Positions 35,569 to 45,455 of a stretch of 53,748 nt of DNA are shown here, in pieces. A program made the position numbers and the translations under genes. The stretch is from Flavobacteriaceae bacterium. GTDB taxonomy: Bacteria; Bacteroidota; Bacteroidia; Flavobacteriales; Flavobacteriaceae. The DNA is taken from assembly GCA_017858055.1 (NCBI GenBank), contig JAFMCA010000013.1, positions 1 to 53,748 on the forward strand, in the 5' to 3' direction. The notes under the pieces were generated by a model. That model worked only from the letters and a program-made list of their open reading frames with translations, was not told the origin of the DNA and ran no database searches. Every line of letters begins with the position of its first letter. The first letter of the stretch is position 1.

Positions 35569-36948
35569 TTATAGTTTGTTTAGTATCCACTTCAATGTAG
35601 ATAGTGATTTTGGATAAGGTGCATATCGCTGTGGTAGATCGAACCAAAAAGAACGTTTTACCACCGCTTTGGAATGGGTAAACAAATCGTAGCTAAACTT
35701 GCCATGGTAAGCACCCATACCACTCTGTCCTATTCCTCCAAAGGGTAGATTGGGATTGGTAAAATGGATAATGGAATCGTTTACCACTGCCCCCCCAAAA
35801 GGATAGCGTAGCAAAAGTTGATGAATGAACTTTTTGCGATGGCTAAAAACATAAAACGCCAATGGATTTTTAATTTCAGAAAGGATACGGTCGAGTTCCT
35901 CTTCAGTTTCGTAAGAAAGTATTGGAAGGATCGGACCAAAAATTTCTTCTTGAAACAAGGCGCTGTCTTGAGGAGGATCCAAAACTAAGGTTGGTCCAAA
36001 AAACAAAGTTGCCTTATCCTGTTGTCCCCCGTAAACCGGTTGACAATTTTTCAGATCGTAGAGCAGTTTTTCAAAATGTTTTTCATGAATGATTCGCCCG
36101 TAGTCTTTCGATTGAGCCACATCCGTTCCAAAGGCTCGTTCAATTTCATGAATCAAAGCTTCGGTTAAGGGTTTTTGAAATTCTTTCTGTACAAGAACAT
36201 AGTCTGGGGCAATGCAAGTTTGTCCGCAATTTAAAAATTTTCCAAAAACGATACGACGTGCTGTTTTTTGTAAAGAAGTGGATCCATCAACGACACATGG
36301 GCTTTTCCCTCCCAACTCTAAGGTGACAGGAGTCAGATGTTCTGCTGCTGCTTTGGCAATAATTTTACCTACCGCTGTACTTCCCGTAAAGAAGATATAA
36401 TTCCAAGGAATTTCCAATAGCGATTGGGCTACTTGGGCATCCCCTTCAATTACTTTAACCCAATCTTCAGAAAATACACGACCTAAAAGAGACGTGAGAA
36501 CTTGTGCGGTATGCTGTGCAGATTCAGAGGGTTTTAATACAACGGTATTTCCAGCAGCTACAGCACCAATCAACGGGATCATCGCCAGTTGAAATGGATA
36601 ATTCCATGGGGAAATCATCAAAACTGTACCATAGGGTTCAGATAAAATAAAATCTTGTGAAGGGAAGTTCAGAACACTACCCGAAACGCTCTTCGGTGCC
36701 GCCCAGCTTTTGAGGTTTTTGATAAAAAGAGCAATCTCTTTTTGTACCATTAAAATTTCGCTAGTATAGGACTCAAAAGCGGGTTTGCCAAGGTCAGCTT
36801 GGAGGGCTTTAATAATCTGATCTTCCTCTTTTTGAATCAGTTTTTTAAGTTTTTTAAGCTGCTCAATTCGAAAGGAAACACTTTTTGTTTTTAAAACCTC
36901 AAAAAAAGCACGATGATCCTCTTGAATTTTGCTGTAATCGGATGGCAT
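35569..36948 (-). CDS. Aldehyde dehydrogenase
   Basis: The product is a class 3-type NAD(P)-dependent aldehyde dehydrogenase of about 459 residues. It shows the nucleotide-binding region ISPWNYPFQLAMIPLIGAVAAGNTVVLKPSE, the general base in TLELGGKSPCVV, the nucleophile in FGKFLNCGQTCIAPDYV and FQEEIFGPILPI. The frame is open for 32 further codons, but a -7 box (TATCTTTG) lies inside that extension, so the ATG at 36948 is preferred. A C-terminal hydrophobic anchor is not evident. Its divergent neighbour is the ilv leader, whose ATG overlaps this start on the other strand. The substrate is probably a medium- or long-chain aldehyde. Confidence 0.9.
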   Translation of the reverse strand: MPSDYSKIQEDHRAFFEVLKTKSVSFRIEQLKKLKKLIQKEEDQIIKALQADLGKPAFESYTSEILMVQKEIALFIKNLKSWAAPKSVSGSVLNFPSQDFILSEPYGTVLMISPWNYPFQLAMIPLIGAVAAGNTVVLKPSESAQHTAQVLTSLLGRVFSEDWVKVIEGDAQVAQSLLEIPWNYIFFTGSTAVGKIIAKAAAEHLTPVTLELGGKSPCVVDGSTSLQKTARRIVFGKFLNCGQTCIAPDYVLVQKEFQKPLTEALIHEIERAFGTDVAQSKDYGRIIHEKHFEKLLYDLKNCQPVYGGQQDKATLFFGPTLVLDPPQDSALFQEEIFGPILPILSYETEEELDRILSEIKNPLAFYVFSHRKKFIHQLLLRYPFGGAVVNDSIIHFTNPNLPFGGIGQSGMGAYHGKFSYDLFTHSKAVVKRSFWFDLPQRYAPYPKSLSTLKWILNKL

Positions 36949-37016
36949 TTCTAATTTCAATTCGTTTTTTTTACAAAGATAAAGGAAAAACGTCTGGGGT
37001 AATTTACTTCCTCTGA
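36942..37016 (+). CDS. Candidate ilv-operon leader peptide (24 codons)
   Basis: An ATG at 36942 opens a 24-codon frame ending TGA at 37014. It starts MAFLISIRFFYKDK and ends SGVIYFL, so Val, Ile and Leu codons (GTA, ATT, CTC) sit in the last five positions. Codons 16-18 lie on the 5' arm of a terminator-like inverted repeat that follows it. The arrangement mirrors the arginine leader. Against it: its ATG lies in the divergent dehydrogenase start region, no complete promoter was found for it, and branched-chain codons are few. Confidence 0.35.
   Translation: MAFLISIRFFYKDKGKTSGVIYFL
36974..36981 (-). promoter_or_regulatory. Putative -7 box of the aldehyde dehydrogenase operon
   Basis: TATCTTTG on the minus strand is a full match to TAnnTTTG, 25 bp before the ATG at 36948. 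No TTG was seen at 17-23 bp upstream. Confidence 0.45.
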
Positions 37017-37072
37017 ATGTATTAAAATAAACCTCAAAATACATTGATTATCAGACGTTTATGTTTTTTAAT
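36988..37072 (+). promoter_or_regulatory. Candidate attenuator of the ilv operon
   Basis: A perfect 9-bp inverted repeat, AAACGTCTG (36988-36996) and CAGACGTTT (37052-37060), is followed by ATGTTTTTT, as in a terminator. Nested within its loop is an 8-bp repeat, AATGTATT (37016-37023) and AATACATT (37038-37045), which begins at the leader stop codon. The outer 5' arm is covered by codons 16-18 of the leader ORF, just before its Val-Ile...Leu codons. A stalled ribosome there would block the stem and let transcription reach ilvD. Confidence 0.5.
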
Positions 37073-37155
37073 TCTCGTTTGAATATAGGAGACCAAATAG
37101 GGTACGAAGAGCAGACTAGAAACAATACTTTACATTCGTTAAACAATTATGTACC

Positions 37156-38832
37156 ATGTCACTAAACAAATACAGTAAAGCAGTTACTCAAGATCCAACA
37201 CAACCCGCAGCACAAGCGATGCTGCACGCGATTGGGATGAGTGATGAAGACTTTAAAAAACCTTTAATCGGAATCGCTTCAACGGGCTATGAGGGGAATC
37301 CCTGCAACATGCACCTGAACGATTTGGCGCAAGATATTAAAGTTGGCGTTAATGCTCAATCTTTAGTGGGTCTAGTTTTTAACACCATTGGAGTAAGTGA
37401 TGGAATTTCTATGGGAACTCCAGGAATGCGCTTTTCATTGCCCTCACGAGATATTATCGCGGATTCAATTGAAACGGTTGTACAAGCCATGTCGTATGAC
37501 GGAGTGGTAACGGTTGTGGGTTGTGACAAAAACATGCCAGGCGCCTTAATGGCAATGCTGCGTTTAAACCGACCTGGAATACTAATGTATGGAGGTACGA
37601 TTGCTGCAGGGTGTCATAACGATAAAGAACTGGACGTTGTCTCAGCCTTTGAAGCCTGGGGAGAAAAAGTAGCAGGAACAATCAACGAAGAGGAATACAA
37701 AAATGTGATTCGAAAAGCTTGCCCCGGAGCCGGTGCTTGCGGAGGAATGTACACAGCAAATACGATGGCCTCTGCCATTGAAGCGTGTGGAATGGCGTTG
37801 CCTTACAATGCATCGAATCCAGCGGTTAGTAAAGATAAAAAAGAGGAATGTGGAGCTTTAGGTGCTTACCTTAAAAACCTTTTGGAAAAAGATTTAAAAC
37901 CAAGGGACATTGTCACTCGGAAATCACTTGAAAATGCGATGCGTTTAATTGCTGTATTGGGGGGATCTACCAATGCGGTATTGCACTTTCTGGCTATTGC
38001 AAAAGCTGCCAACATCGAATTGAGCATTGATGATTTTCAAAAAATTAGCGATACGACTCCTTTTCTTGCGGATTTAAAACCGAGTGGAAAGTATCTGATG
38101 AAAGATTTACATTTAGTTGGTGGAGTGCCTGCAGTTTTAAAATACATGTTGGCTAAAGGAATGTTACATGGGGATTGTATTACAGTTACCGGAAAAACCT
38201 TAGCCGAGAATCTTGCTGCTGTACCGGACTTATCGGAAGGGCAGACCGTTATTCGCCCTTTAGAAAACCCAATTAAACCAACGGGACATATTCGGATTCT
38301 CAAAGGAAATCTAGCGGAAGGTGGATCGGTTGCTAAAATTACTGGAAAAGAAGGCTTGTTATTTACCGGTCCTGCTCGTGTATTTGATGGAGAATATGCT
38401 GCAAATCAAGGAATAAAGGAAGGCAAAGTTAAAGCAGGAGAAGTGGTTGTAATCCGCTATGAAGGACCCAAAGGGGGACCTGGAATGCCAGAAATGCTAA
38501 AACCCACCGCGGCCATTATGGGAGCAGGTTTGGGAAAAAGTGTAGCATTGATCACCGATGGTCGTTTCTCTGGAGGAACGCATGGCTTCGTCGTGGGACA
38601 TATTGTTCCTGAAGCGCAAGAGGGTGGTGCTTTAGGTTTGCTCCAGGACGGAGATGTAATAACAATAGATGCAGAAAAAAATACACTCAGTGTAGCTTTA
38701 AGTGATGCAGAACTGGCACAACGAAAAGCAGCATGGAAAAAACCACCTTATAAATTCGATCAAGGAGTGCTTTACAAATACATAAAAAGTGTGGCAACAG
38801 CCTCTGAAGGTTGTGTTACTGATTCCAATTAG
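37156..38832 (+). CDS. ilvD: Dihydroxy-acid dehydratase
   Basis: IlvD dehydrates dihydroxy-isovalerate and dihydroxy-methylvalerate, the third common step of Val/Ile synthesis. The 558-residue protein has the iron-sulphur cysteines in [20 protein letters not shown] and [16 protein letters not shown], and the C-terminal [12 protein letters not shown] and [15 protein letters not shown] blocks. All expected ligands are present. It is the first gene of ilvDBNCA and lies 2 bp before ilvB. Confidence 0.97.
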   Translation: MSLNKYSKAVTQDPTQPAAQAMLHAIGMSDEDFKKPLIGIASTGYEGNPCNMHLNDLAQDIKVGVNAQSLVGLVFNTIGVSDGISMGTPGMRFSLPSRDIIADSIETVVQAMSYDGVVTVVGCDKNMPGALMAMLRLNRPGILMYGGTIAAGCHNDKELDVVSAFEAWGEKVAGTINEEEYKNVIRKACPGAGACGGMYTANTMASAIEACGMALPYNASNPAVSKDKKEECGALGAYLKNLLEKDLKPRDIVTRKSLENAMRLIAVLGGSTNAVLHFLAIAKAANIELSIDDFQKISDTTPFLADLKPSGKYLMKDLHLVGGVPAVLKYMLAKGMLHGDCITVTGKTLAENLAAVPDLSEGQTVIRPLENPIKPTGHIRILKGNLAEGGSVAKITGKEGLLFTGPARVFDGEYAANQGIKEGKVKAGEVVVIRYEGPKGGPGMPEMLKPTAAIMGAGLGKSVALITDGRFSGGTHGFVVGHIVPEAQEGGALGLLQDGDVITIDAEKNTLSVALSDAELAQRKAAWKKPPYKFDQGVLYKYIKSVATASEGCVTDSN

Positions 38833-38834
38833 AT

Positions 38835-40568
38835 ATGGAAACAACTACAGACAAAAAAGTCAAAAACGCGAATCCCAAAACACTTCACATCTCTGGTGCG
38901 GAAGCTGTGATTCGCTGTTTACTCGCAGAAGATGCCAATTTAGTTTACGGCTATCCAGGAGGAGCCATCATGCCTATTTATGATGAACTTTATAAATTTC
39001 AAGACCAATTGCATCATGTGCTCACAAGACATGAACAAGGAGCAACCCATGCCGCTCAAGGTTTTGCTCGTACTTCTGGAAAAGTTGGTGTAGCTCTTGC
39101 CACCTCAGGACCAGGAGCAACAAACCTAGTTACGGGTATAGCCGACGCACAGATTGATTCTACCCCTATGGTCTGTATTACGGGTCAAGTAGCTTCACAT
39201 TTGTTGGGTTCGGATGCGTTTCAGGAAACGGACATCATCGGAATCTCAACTCCCGTAACCAAATGGAATTATCAGATTACTAAAGCAAGTGAGATACCTG
39301 AAATTATGGCGAAGGCATTTTATATTGCACGCTCAGGAAGACCAGGACCAGTATTGATAGACATAACCAAAGATGCTCAATTTGAGCAGTTTGATTTTTC
39401 ATATGAAAAATGTACAGGTATCCGAAGTTACCAGCCGTATCCTACACTTTCTCCCGAGTCGCTCGAAGAAGCCTTGGTCCTGATCGGTCAAGCTAAAAAG
39501 CCATTAGTTGTTTGGGGACAAGGTGTTATCCTAGGTAGAGCTGAAGAGGAATTCAAAGCTTTTGTGGAAAAATCAGGAATACCAGCCGTTTGGACGATTC
39601 TTGGACTTTCTGCCTTGCCCACAGAGCATCCTTCAAACCGAGGAATGGTAGGAATGCATGGAAATTACGCACCGAATTTACTAACCAACGAATGCGATTT
39701 ATTGATTGCCGTTGGAATGCGATTTGACGATCGTGTAACAGGGGATTTAAGCACTTATGCCAAACAGGCAAAAGTCATCCATTTGGAACTCGATCCTGCT
39801 GAGGTAAACAAAAATGTCATGGCAGATGTGGTGTTGCTTTCCGACTGTAAAGTGAGTTTACAAGCATTGACAGATCGTATCCAGTCCAAAACCTATCCTA
39901 AATGGATTCAACGTTTTGATGAATTGGATGCCATTGAAAGAAAAAAAGTCATTCATTCCGATTTAAATCCTACCAAACCCGGTCTGACTATGGGTGAAGC
40001 TGTAGGAATGATTAATAAATATTCCAAAGGTGATGCGGTTATAGTCACCGATGTAGGTCAGCACCAAATGGTGGCCTGTCGTTACGCCAAGTTTAATCAA
40101 TCCAAAAGTAACGTTACCTCAGGAGGTTTGGGCACCATGGGATTTGCACTTCCCGCAGCCATTGGGGCTAAAATGGGAGCCTTAGATCGTGAGGTCGTGG
40201 CTATTATTGGTGACGGAGGCTATCAAATGACGATACAGGAATTAGGGACTATTTTCCAACAACAAATTGCAGTTAAAATCGTTGTATTAAACAATGATTT
40301 TCTCGGTATGGTTCGCCAATGGCAACAGTTATTTTTTGACAAACGTTATGCTTCTACAGAAATGGTCAACCCTGATTTTGTTATGATTGCTCAAGGGTAT
40401 CAAATCCAAGCCAAACGGGTGAGTGAACGAAAAGATTTAGATCAAGCAGTACAAGAAATGATGGCTTCAGACAAACCCTATTTTTTGGAAATTTGTGTTG
40501 AAAAGGAAGGGAATGTTTTTCCTATGATTCCAACAGGAGCGAGTGTTTCCGATATAAGACTAGAATAA
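38835..40568 (+). CDS. ilvB: Acetolactate synthase large subunit
   Basis: This ThDP enzyme makes acetolactate or acetohydroxybutyrate from pyruvate. The 577-residue protein has an N-terminal Pyr domain with the catalytic Glu in TRHEQGATHAAQGFARTSG, a central FAD/Rossmann-like domain and the C-terminal PP domain. ThDP/metal binding is in GDGGYQMTIQELGTI...VLNNDFLGMVRQWQ. The Met-Val-Arg-Gln-Trp segment belongs to the herbicide-binding part of AHAS enzymes. It is followed after 1 bp by its regulatory subunit ilvN. Confidence 0.97.
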   Translation: METTTDKKVKNANPKTLHISGAEAVIRCLLAEDANLVYGYPGGAIMPIYDELYKFQDQLHHVLTRHEQGATHAAQGFARTSGKVGVALATSGPGATNLVTGIADAQIDSTPMVCITGQVASHLLGSDAFQETDIIGISTPVTKWNYQITKASEIPEIMAKAFYIARSGRPGPVLIDITKDAQFEQFDFSYEKCTGIRSYQPYPTLSPESLEEALVLIGQAKKPLVVWGQGVILGRAEEEFKAFVEKSGIPAVWTILGLSALPTEHPSNRGMVGMHGNYAPNLLTNECDLLIAVGMRFDDRVTGDLSTYAKQAKVIHLELDPAEVNKNVMADVVLLSDCKVSLQALTDRIQSKTYPKWIQRFDELDAIERKKVIHSDLNPTKPGLTMGEAVGMINKYSKGDAVIVTDVGQHQMVACRYAKFNQSKSNVTSGGLGTMGFALPAAIGAKMGALDREVVAIIGDGGYQMTIQELGTIFQQQIAVKIVVLNNDFLGMVRQWQQLFFDKRYASTEMVNPDFVMIAQGYQIQAKRVSERKDLDQAVQEMMASDKPYFLEICVEKEGNVFPMIPTGASVSDIRLE

Positions 40569-40569
40569 A

Positions 40570-41103
40570 ATGGAAAATAAAACCTATACCATTTCCGTTT
40601 ATACAGAAAACAATGTGGGACTCCTCAACAGGATCTCTGCAATTTTCTTAAAACGACATATCAATATTGAGAGTTTTTCAACTTCAGAATCAGAAATTCC
40701 AAATGTTTTTCGGTTTGTGATTGTTGTCAACATGACCACAGAGAAAGTGATCAAAATTGTAAAACAAATTGAAAAGCAAATCGATGTAATCAAAGCGTTT
40801 TATCATACCGATGAAGAAACAATTTTTCAAGAAAACGCCTTGTATAAAGTAAAATCGAGCGCGTTGTTTGAAGAACGTCAAATACAAAACATTATTAAAC
40901 AAAGCCACGCCAATATCGTGACCGTATCGCCAGAGTTTTTTGTTATTGAGAAAACAGGTTTTAGAAATGAAACTGAGCAATTGAGAAAAGAACTGGCTCC
41001 TTTTGGTTTACTTCAGTTTGTCCGATCGGGACGAATTTCTGTAACTAAAGCTAAAATGGGAATTTCAGAAATATTAAATACTTTTAAAAACACCAATACA
41101 TAA
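40570..41103 (+). CDS. ilvN: Acetolactate synthase small (regulatory) subunit
   Basis: This 177-residue protein has an N-terminal ACT domain (about 4-75: [31 protein letters not shown]) followed by the C-terminal ALS_ss domain. The small subunit activates the large subunit and confers valine feedback. The N-terminal motif NNVGLLNRI holds the residues that contact valine in related proteins, so feedback control is plausible. It lies between ilvB and ilvC with only a few base pairs of spacing. Confidence 0.95.
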   Translation: MENKTYTISVYTENNVGLLNRISAIFLKRHINIESFSTSESEIPNVFRFVIVVNMTTEKVIKIVKQIEKQIDVIKAFYHTDEETIFQENALYKVKSSALFEERQIQNIIKQSHANIVTVSPEFFVIEKTGFRNETEQLRKELAPFGLLQFVRSGRISVTKAKMGISEILNTFKNTNT

Positions 41104-41107
41104 AATC

Positions 41108-42580
41108 ATGTCAAATTATTTTAATCAATTATCATTACGTCAACAACTCGCTCAGTTAGGTCAATGCCGCTTTATGGATGCCTCTGAATTTGAAGATGGA
41201 ATTCGTGCACTTGAAGGAAAGAAAATTGTAATTGTCGGATGTGGAGCTCAAGGTCTTAACCAAGGACTCAATATGCGCGATTCAGGTTTGGACATTTCCT
41301 ATACCTTGCGAAAAGAAGCCATCGATCAAAAGAGGGCCTCTTATCAAAACGCAACGAGCAACAACTTTAAGGTAGGGACCTATGAAGAATTGATTCCCTC
41401 TGCGGATGTGGTGATTAACTTGACACCGGATAAAAACCACACCCCTGTGGTAACGGCGATAATGCCCTTGATGAAAAAAGGGGCTACACTTTCCTATTCA
41501 CATGGTTTTAACATTGTAGAGGAAGGCATGAGAATACGTGAAGATTTAACGGTAATCATGGTAGCGCCAAAATGTCCTGGTTCTGAGGTTCGTGAAGAAT
41601 ACAAACGTGGATTCGGAGTACCTACCCTAATCGCAGTGCATCCTGAAAATGATCCACAAGGTCATGGATTGGCACAAGCAAAAGCTTACGCATTTGCCAC
41701 AGGGGGTCATCGTGCTGGAGTTTTAGAATCCTCTTTTGTTGCGGAAGTAAAATCCGATCTAATGGGGGAACAAACCATCTTGTGCGGGATGCTACAAACG
41801 GGTTCAATTTTGAGTTTTGACAAAATGGTGGAGGAAGGAATTGATCCTGGATATGCGGCTAAATTGATTCAATACGGATGGGAAACTATCACGGAAGCAT
41901 TAAAGCATGGGGGGATTACAAACATGATGGATCGTCTTTCAAATCCTGCGAAAATCAAGGCCTTTGAACTTTCAGAACAATTAAAGGAGATTTTAGAGCC
42001 TCTTTTCGAGAAACATATGGATGATATCATGTCAGGACATTTTTCCAAAACCATGATGGAAGATTGGGCCAACGATGATAAAAATCTTCATACTTGGAGA
42101 GCAGCTACAGGAGAAACAGCTTTTGAAAAAACAGCCATCACCGATAAGGAAATTACAGAACAAGAATATTTTGATCACGGAATTTTGATGGTTGCCTTTG
42201 TAAGAGCAGGGGTGGAGTTGGCTTTTGACACGATGGTAGCTGCAGGAATTAAAGAAGAATCTGCATATTACGAGTCACTTCATGAAACTCCTTTAATCGC
42301 CAATACCATTGCACGTAAAAAATTATTTGAAATGAACCGTATCATTTCTGATACTGCAGAATATGGTTGTTATTTGTTTGATCACGCTGCGAAACCTATG
42401 CTCGTTGATTTTATGAAAACAATTAAAACCAATGTCATCGGATCGGGTTTAAACGTAAAAAATAACGGTGTGGACAATAAGCAATTGATTGACATTAACG
42501 AAATTATACGATACCATCCTGTTGAAATGATCGGTTATGAGCTTCGTGCATCGATGACTGCCATGATCAAAATCGTGTAA
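41108..42580 (+). CDS. ilvC: Ketol-acid reductoisomerase, class II
   Basis: IlvC isomerises and reduces acetolactate with NADPH. At 490 residues this is the long class II (E. coli/plant-like) form, with the duplicated C-terminal domain. The nucleotide motif is [20 protein letters not shown] with a following YTLRKEAI loop that has the Arg/Lys residues typical of NADPH use. [21 protein letters not shown] is the family signature, and acidic metal ligands lie in [12 protein letters not shown] and further on. The gene is joined directly to ilvA. Confidence 0.96.
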   Translation: MSNYFNQLSLRQQLAQLGQCRFMDASEFEDGIRALEGKKIVIVGCGAQGLNQGLNMRDSGLDISYTLRKEAIDQKRASYQNATSNNFKVGTYEELIPSADVVINLTPDKNHTPVVTAIMPLMKKGATLSYSHGFNIVEEGMRIREDLTVIMVAPKCPGSEVREEYKRGFGVPTLIAVHPENDPQGHGLAQAKAYAFATGGHRAGVLESSFVAEVKSDLMGEQTILCGMLQTGSILSFDKMVEEGIDPGYAAKLIQYGWETITEALKHGGITNMMDRLSNPAKIKAFELSEQLKEILEPLFEKHMDDIMSGHFSKTMMEDWANDDKNLHTWRAATGETAFEKTAITDKEITEQEYFDHGILMVAFVRAGVELAFDTMVAAGIKEESAYYESLHETPLIANTIARKKLFEMNRIISDTAEYGCYLFDHAAKPMLVDFMKTIKTNVIGSGLNVKNNGVDNKQLIDINEIIRYHPVEMIGYELRASMTAMIKIV

Positions 42581-43834
42581 TTGATGAAGTTATTTCCTTC
42601 CTTAGAAGGAGTTCAAAAAGCCGCCTTATGTCTGGCTCAAGTATCCAAAAGGACTCCTTTAGAATTGAACAAGCGTTTGTCTGAAATGACAAACGCTTCT
42701 GTTTTTTTAAAAAGGGAAGATTTACAACAAATTCGATCCTTTAAAATTCGTGGAGCATACAATAAAATTAGCTCCTTAAATCTCCATGAGCGTTCTGAAG
42801 GCATTGTTTGTGCTAGTGCAGGAAATCATGCCCAAGGATTCGCTTTTTCTTGTAAAGAGCTGCAAATTCGGGGGAGTGTTTATATGCCAGCCACAACTCC
42901 CCAGCAAAAAGTGACTCAGGTTCGTATGTTTGGGGGCGATTTTATCGAGGTGATATTAATCGGGGATACCTACGACGAATGCCAAGCTATCGCCTTACAA
43001 GCCGCGAAGGAGAGCGGTAAAATATTTATTCACCCTTTTGATGACATTAAAGTAATTGAAGGGCAAGCTACTATCGCATTAGAAATCCTAGAACAAACTT
43101 CCAAAAAATTGGATTATGTTTTGGTTCCAGTGGGCGGTGGAGGATTAGTATCAGGGATATTGACCGTCTTCAAGTTGCTTTCACCTCACACAAAAATTAT
43201 AGGGGTAGAACCTGAAGGAGCACCCTCCATGCGAGAAGCTCTTAATTTGGGTGAACGGATATCCTTGAAGTCCATAGATCGGTTTGTGGATGGTGCTGCC
43301 TTACGTCAAGTAGGTGCAATACCGTTTGAAATTTGCAAGGACAGCTTAGATGAAATGATTACTGTAGCCGAGGGCAAAATATGTCAGACCATTTTGGATC
43401 TGTACAATAAAGAAGGAATCGTAGCCGAGCCAGCAGGTGCCCTCGCCATTGCGGGTCTGGAAGCGCTCTCCATAGACCTTCAAGACAAACAAATCGCTTT
43501 GTTGCTTTGTGGAGGAAATAACGATATCCTTCGTATGCCAGAGATAAGTGAAAGGGCATTGCTCTATGCTAAACTCAAACATTACTTTTTAATTGATTTT
43601 CCTCAACGTGCAGGTGCTCTAAAAGAATTTGTCACTCAAGTGTTAGGACCTAGTGACGACATCACGCATTTTGAATTTTCAAAAAAAAGTTACCGTAATA
43701 ATGCGCCAGCAGTGGTAGGGATTCAATTAGTCCAGGCCGCGGACTTTTCCGTTTTGGTAGAACGCATGAAAATCCATAACTTCAAATTCGAATATTTGAA
43801 TGAAAAAGAAAGTTTGTTCCAATATTTAATATAA
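42581..43834 (+). CDS. ilvA: Threonine dehydratase (biosynthetic)
   Basis: IlvA deaminates threonine to 2-oxobutyrate, the entry to isoleucine. The 417-residue protein has the PLP lysine in [11 protein letters not shown], the Asn/Ser block [11 protein letters not shown] and the glycine-rich phosphate loop [11 protein letters not shown] single ACT-like regulatory region (about 325-415, starting [17 protein letters not shown]) follows instead of the two in E. coli, so it is shorter. It starts directly after ilvC, at the end of the ilv block, in an operon without leu genes. Confidence 0.94.
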   Translation: MMKLFPSLEGVQKAALCLAQVSKRTPLELNKRLSEMTNASVFLKREDLQQIRSFKIRGAYNKISSLNLHERSEGIVCASAGNHAQGFAFSCKELQIRGSVYMPATTPQQKVTQVRMFGGDFIEVILIGDTYDECQAIALQAAKESGKIFIHPFDDIKVIEGQATIALEILEQTSKKLDYVLVPVGGGGLVSGILTVFKLLSPHTKIIGVEPEGAPSMREALNLGERISLKSIDRFVDGAALRQVGAIPFEICKDSLDEMITVAEGKICQTILDLYNKEGIVAEPAGALAIAGLEALSIDLQDKQIALLLCGGNNDILRMPEISERALLYAKLKHYFLIDFPQRAGALKEFVTQVLGPSDDITHFEFSKKSYRNNAPAVVGIQLVQAADFSVLVERMKIHNFKFEYLNEKESLFQYLI

Positions 43835-43856
43835 AAAGCTAGATAAGAAAAATATT

Positions 43857-45452
43857 ATGACCAATAAAGTAACCGAAATCCCTAAGGAATTTCAAGTCAG
43901 TCCTATTGTATGCGATCGCTATCTTGTAGATGGGGAATTAAAAACATGGAAGGGGAACACTACTGAAGTATATTCCACAATACAAACACCAAACCAAGAA
44001 GGCAAACTTGCACCTACTTTATTGGGAACTATTCCCGATATGGAAACACCAGCAGCCCTAGAGGCACTCAAAGCTGCAGAAAAAGCCTATCAAAGAGGTC
44101 AAGGAATATGGCCAACGATGCGCGTTGGGGAGCGCTTAAAATGCATGGAGACTTTTGTGGAAAAAATGAAAGCCCATAGAGAGGAAATTGTCAAACTGTT
44201 GATGTGGGAAATCTGTAAAAACAAATCGGATTCCTATAAAGAATTCGATCGGACCATTGACTATATCGTAGATACGATAGAAGGGTATAAAAATTTAGAT
44301 CGCAAAGGGGCTAAATTTGACAAACAAGGAGGAGTGTATGCTCACATTCGTCGAGGTCCATTAGGGGTCGTCCTTTGTTTGGGGCCTTATAACTACCCTT
44401 TAAACGAAACTTTTTGTTTGTTAATCCCTGCAATTATCATGGGGAATACAGCTATTTTTAAACCTGCCAAACACGGAGTGTTGCTGATTGCCCCTTTATT
44501 AAAAGCTTTTCAAGAGAGTTTTCCTCCAGGAGTTGTAAATATCTTATTTGGACGTGGTCGAAAAATTGCTTCCCCGATTATGGCTACAGGGGTTGTAGAT
44601 GTACTCGCGTTGATAGGACACAGTTCTTCTGCGGTTTCACTTCAAGACTTACACCCCAACAAAAACAGACTTCGGTTGGTCTTGGGATTAGAAGCTAAAA
44701 ACCCTGGAATCATCCTTCCTGACGCAGATCTGGATTTGACGATCAAAGAATGTATTTCTGGGACACTTTCCTTTAACGGTCAACGGTGTACTGCTTTAAA
44801 AGTGCTGTATGTGCATGAATCCATTGTTGATGAATTTAACCGTCGTTTTTCAAAAGCGGTAGATGAACTCCAGTTTGGGATGCCTTGGGAGGATACGTTT
44901 TTGACTCCACTTCCAGAACCGAGCAAACCAGAATACATCACCGAGCTTATCGAAGATGCAAAGTCCAAAGGCGCAAAAATATTAAATAAAAGAGGTGGAG
45001 AAAAGTCTGTAAACTATACTTTTCCAGCGGTCTTGTATCCGGTTACTTCAGAAATGAAGGTTTATGAAGAAGAACAATTTGGACCTGTAATCCCAGTTAT
45101 TTCCTATAAAGAAATCGAGGAGCCCTTAGACGACATGGCCGCTTCTCAATACGGACAGCAAGTGAGTTTGTTTGGTCGTGATGTTCGAAAAATAGGACCA
45201 CTCATCGACACTTTAGCCAATTTAGTATGTAGAGTAAACTTGAATTCGGCCTGCCAAAGAGGACCAGACGTATATCCTTTTACAGGGAGAAAGAACTCTG
45301 CAGTAAGTACGCTTAGTGTATATGATGCTATGCGGTCTTTTTCCATTCGGACATTTGTTGCATGTAAAGACAATTCGTACAACAAAGAGATTCTTGAAAA
45401 TCTTTTAAACTCAGAGTCTTCGAACTTTATCTCGACGGAATATTTATTGTAG
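43857..45452 (+). CDS. gapN: Non-phosphorylating glyceraldehyde-3-phosphate dehydrogenase-type aldehyde dehydrogenase
   Basis: The 531-residue protein belongs to the aldehyde dehydrogenase superfamily and resembles the GapN branch, which oxidises glyceraldehyde 3-phosphate directly to 3-phosphoglycerate with NADP. The nucleotide-binding part is [36 protein letters not shown], the nucleophile is in [13 protein letters not shown], and [10 protein letters not shown] follows. The general-base block reads GLEAKNPGI rather than ELGGK, a variant seen in this subgroup. It is 22 bp after ilvA and is probably read from the same transcript, which would connect branched-chain synthesis with NADPH supply; that link is inference. 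Confidence 0.85.
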   Translation: MTNKVTEIPKEFQVSPIVCDRYLVDGELKTWKGNTTEVYSTIQTPNQEGKLAPTLLGTIPDMETPAALEALKAAEKAYQRGQGIWPTMRVGERLKCMETFVEKMKAHREEIVKLLMWEICKNKSDSYKEFDRTIDYIVDTIEGYKNLDRKGAKFDKQGGVYAHIRRGPLGVVLCLGPYNYPLNETFCLLIPAIIMGNTAIFKPAKHGVLLIAPLLKAFQESFPPGVVNILFGRGRKIASPIMATGVVDVLALIGHSSSAVSLQDLHPNKNRLRLVLGLEAKNPGIILPDADLDLTIKECISGTLSFNGQRCTALKVLYVHESIVDEFNRRFSKAVDELQFGMPWEDTFLTPLPEPSKPEYITELIEDAKSKGAKILNKRGGEKSVNYTFPAVLYPVTSEMKVYEEEQFGPVIPVISYKEIEEPLDDMAASQYGQQVSLFGRDVRKIGPLIDTLANLVCRVNLNSACQRGPDVYPFTGRKNSAVSTLSVYDAMRSFSIRTFVACKDNSYNKEILENLLNSESSNFISTEYLL

Positions 45453-45455
45453 CCT

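Noticed and set aside
37062-37166. Small plus-strand ORF (ATG at 37062) overlapping the ilvD start
   Set aside because: About 33 codons with no excess of Ile, Val or Leu and no following stem; the upstream ORF 36942-37016 fits an attenuator better.
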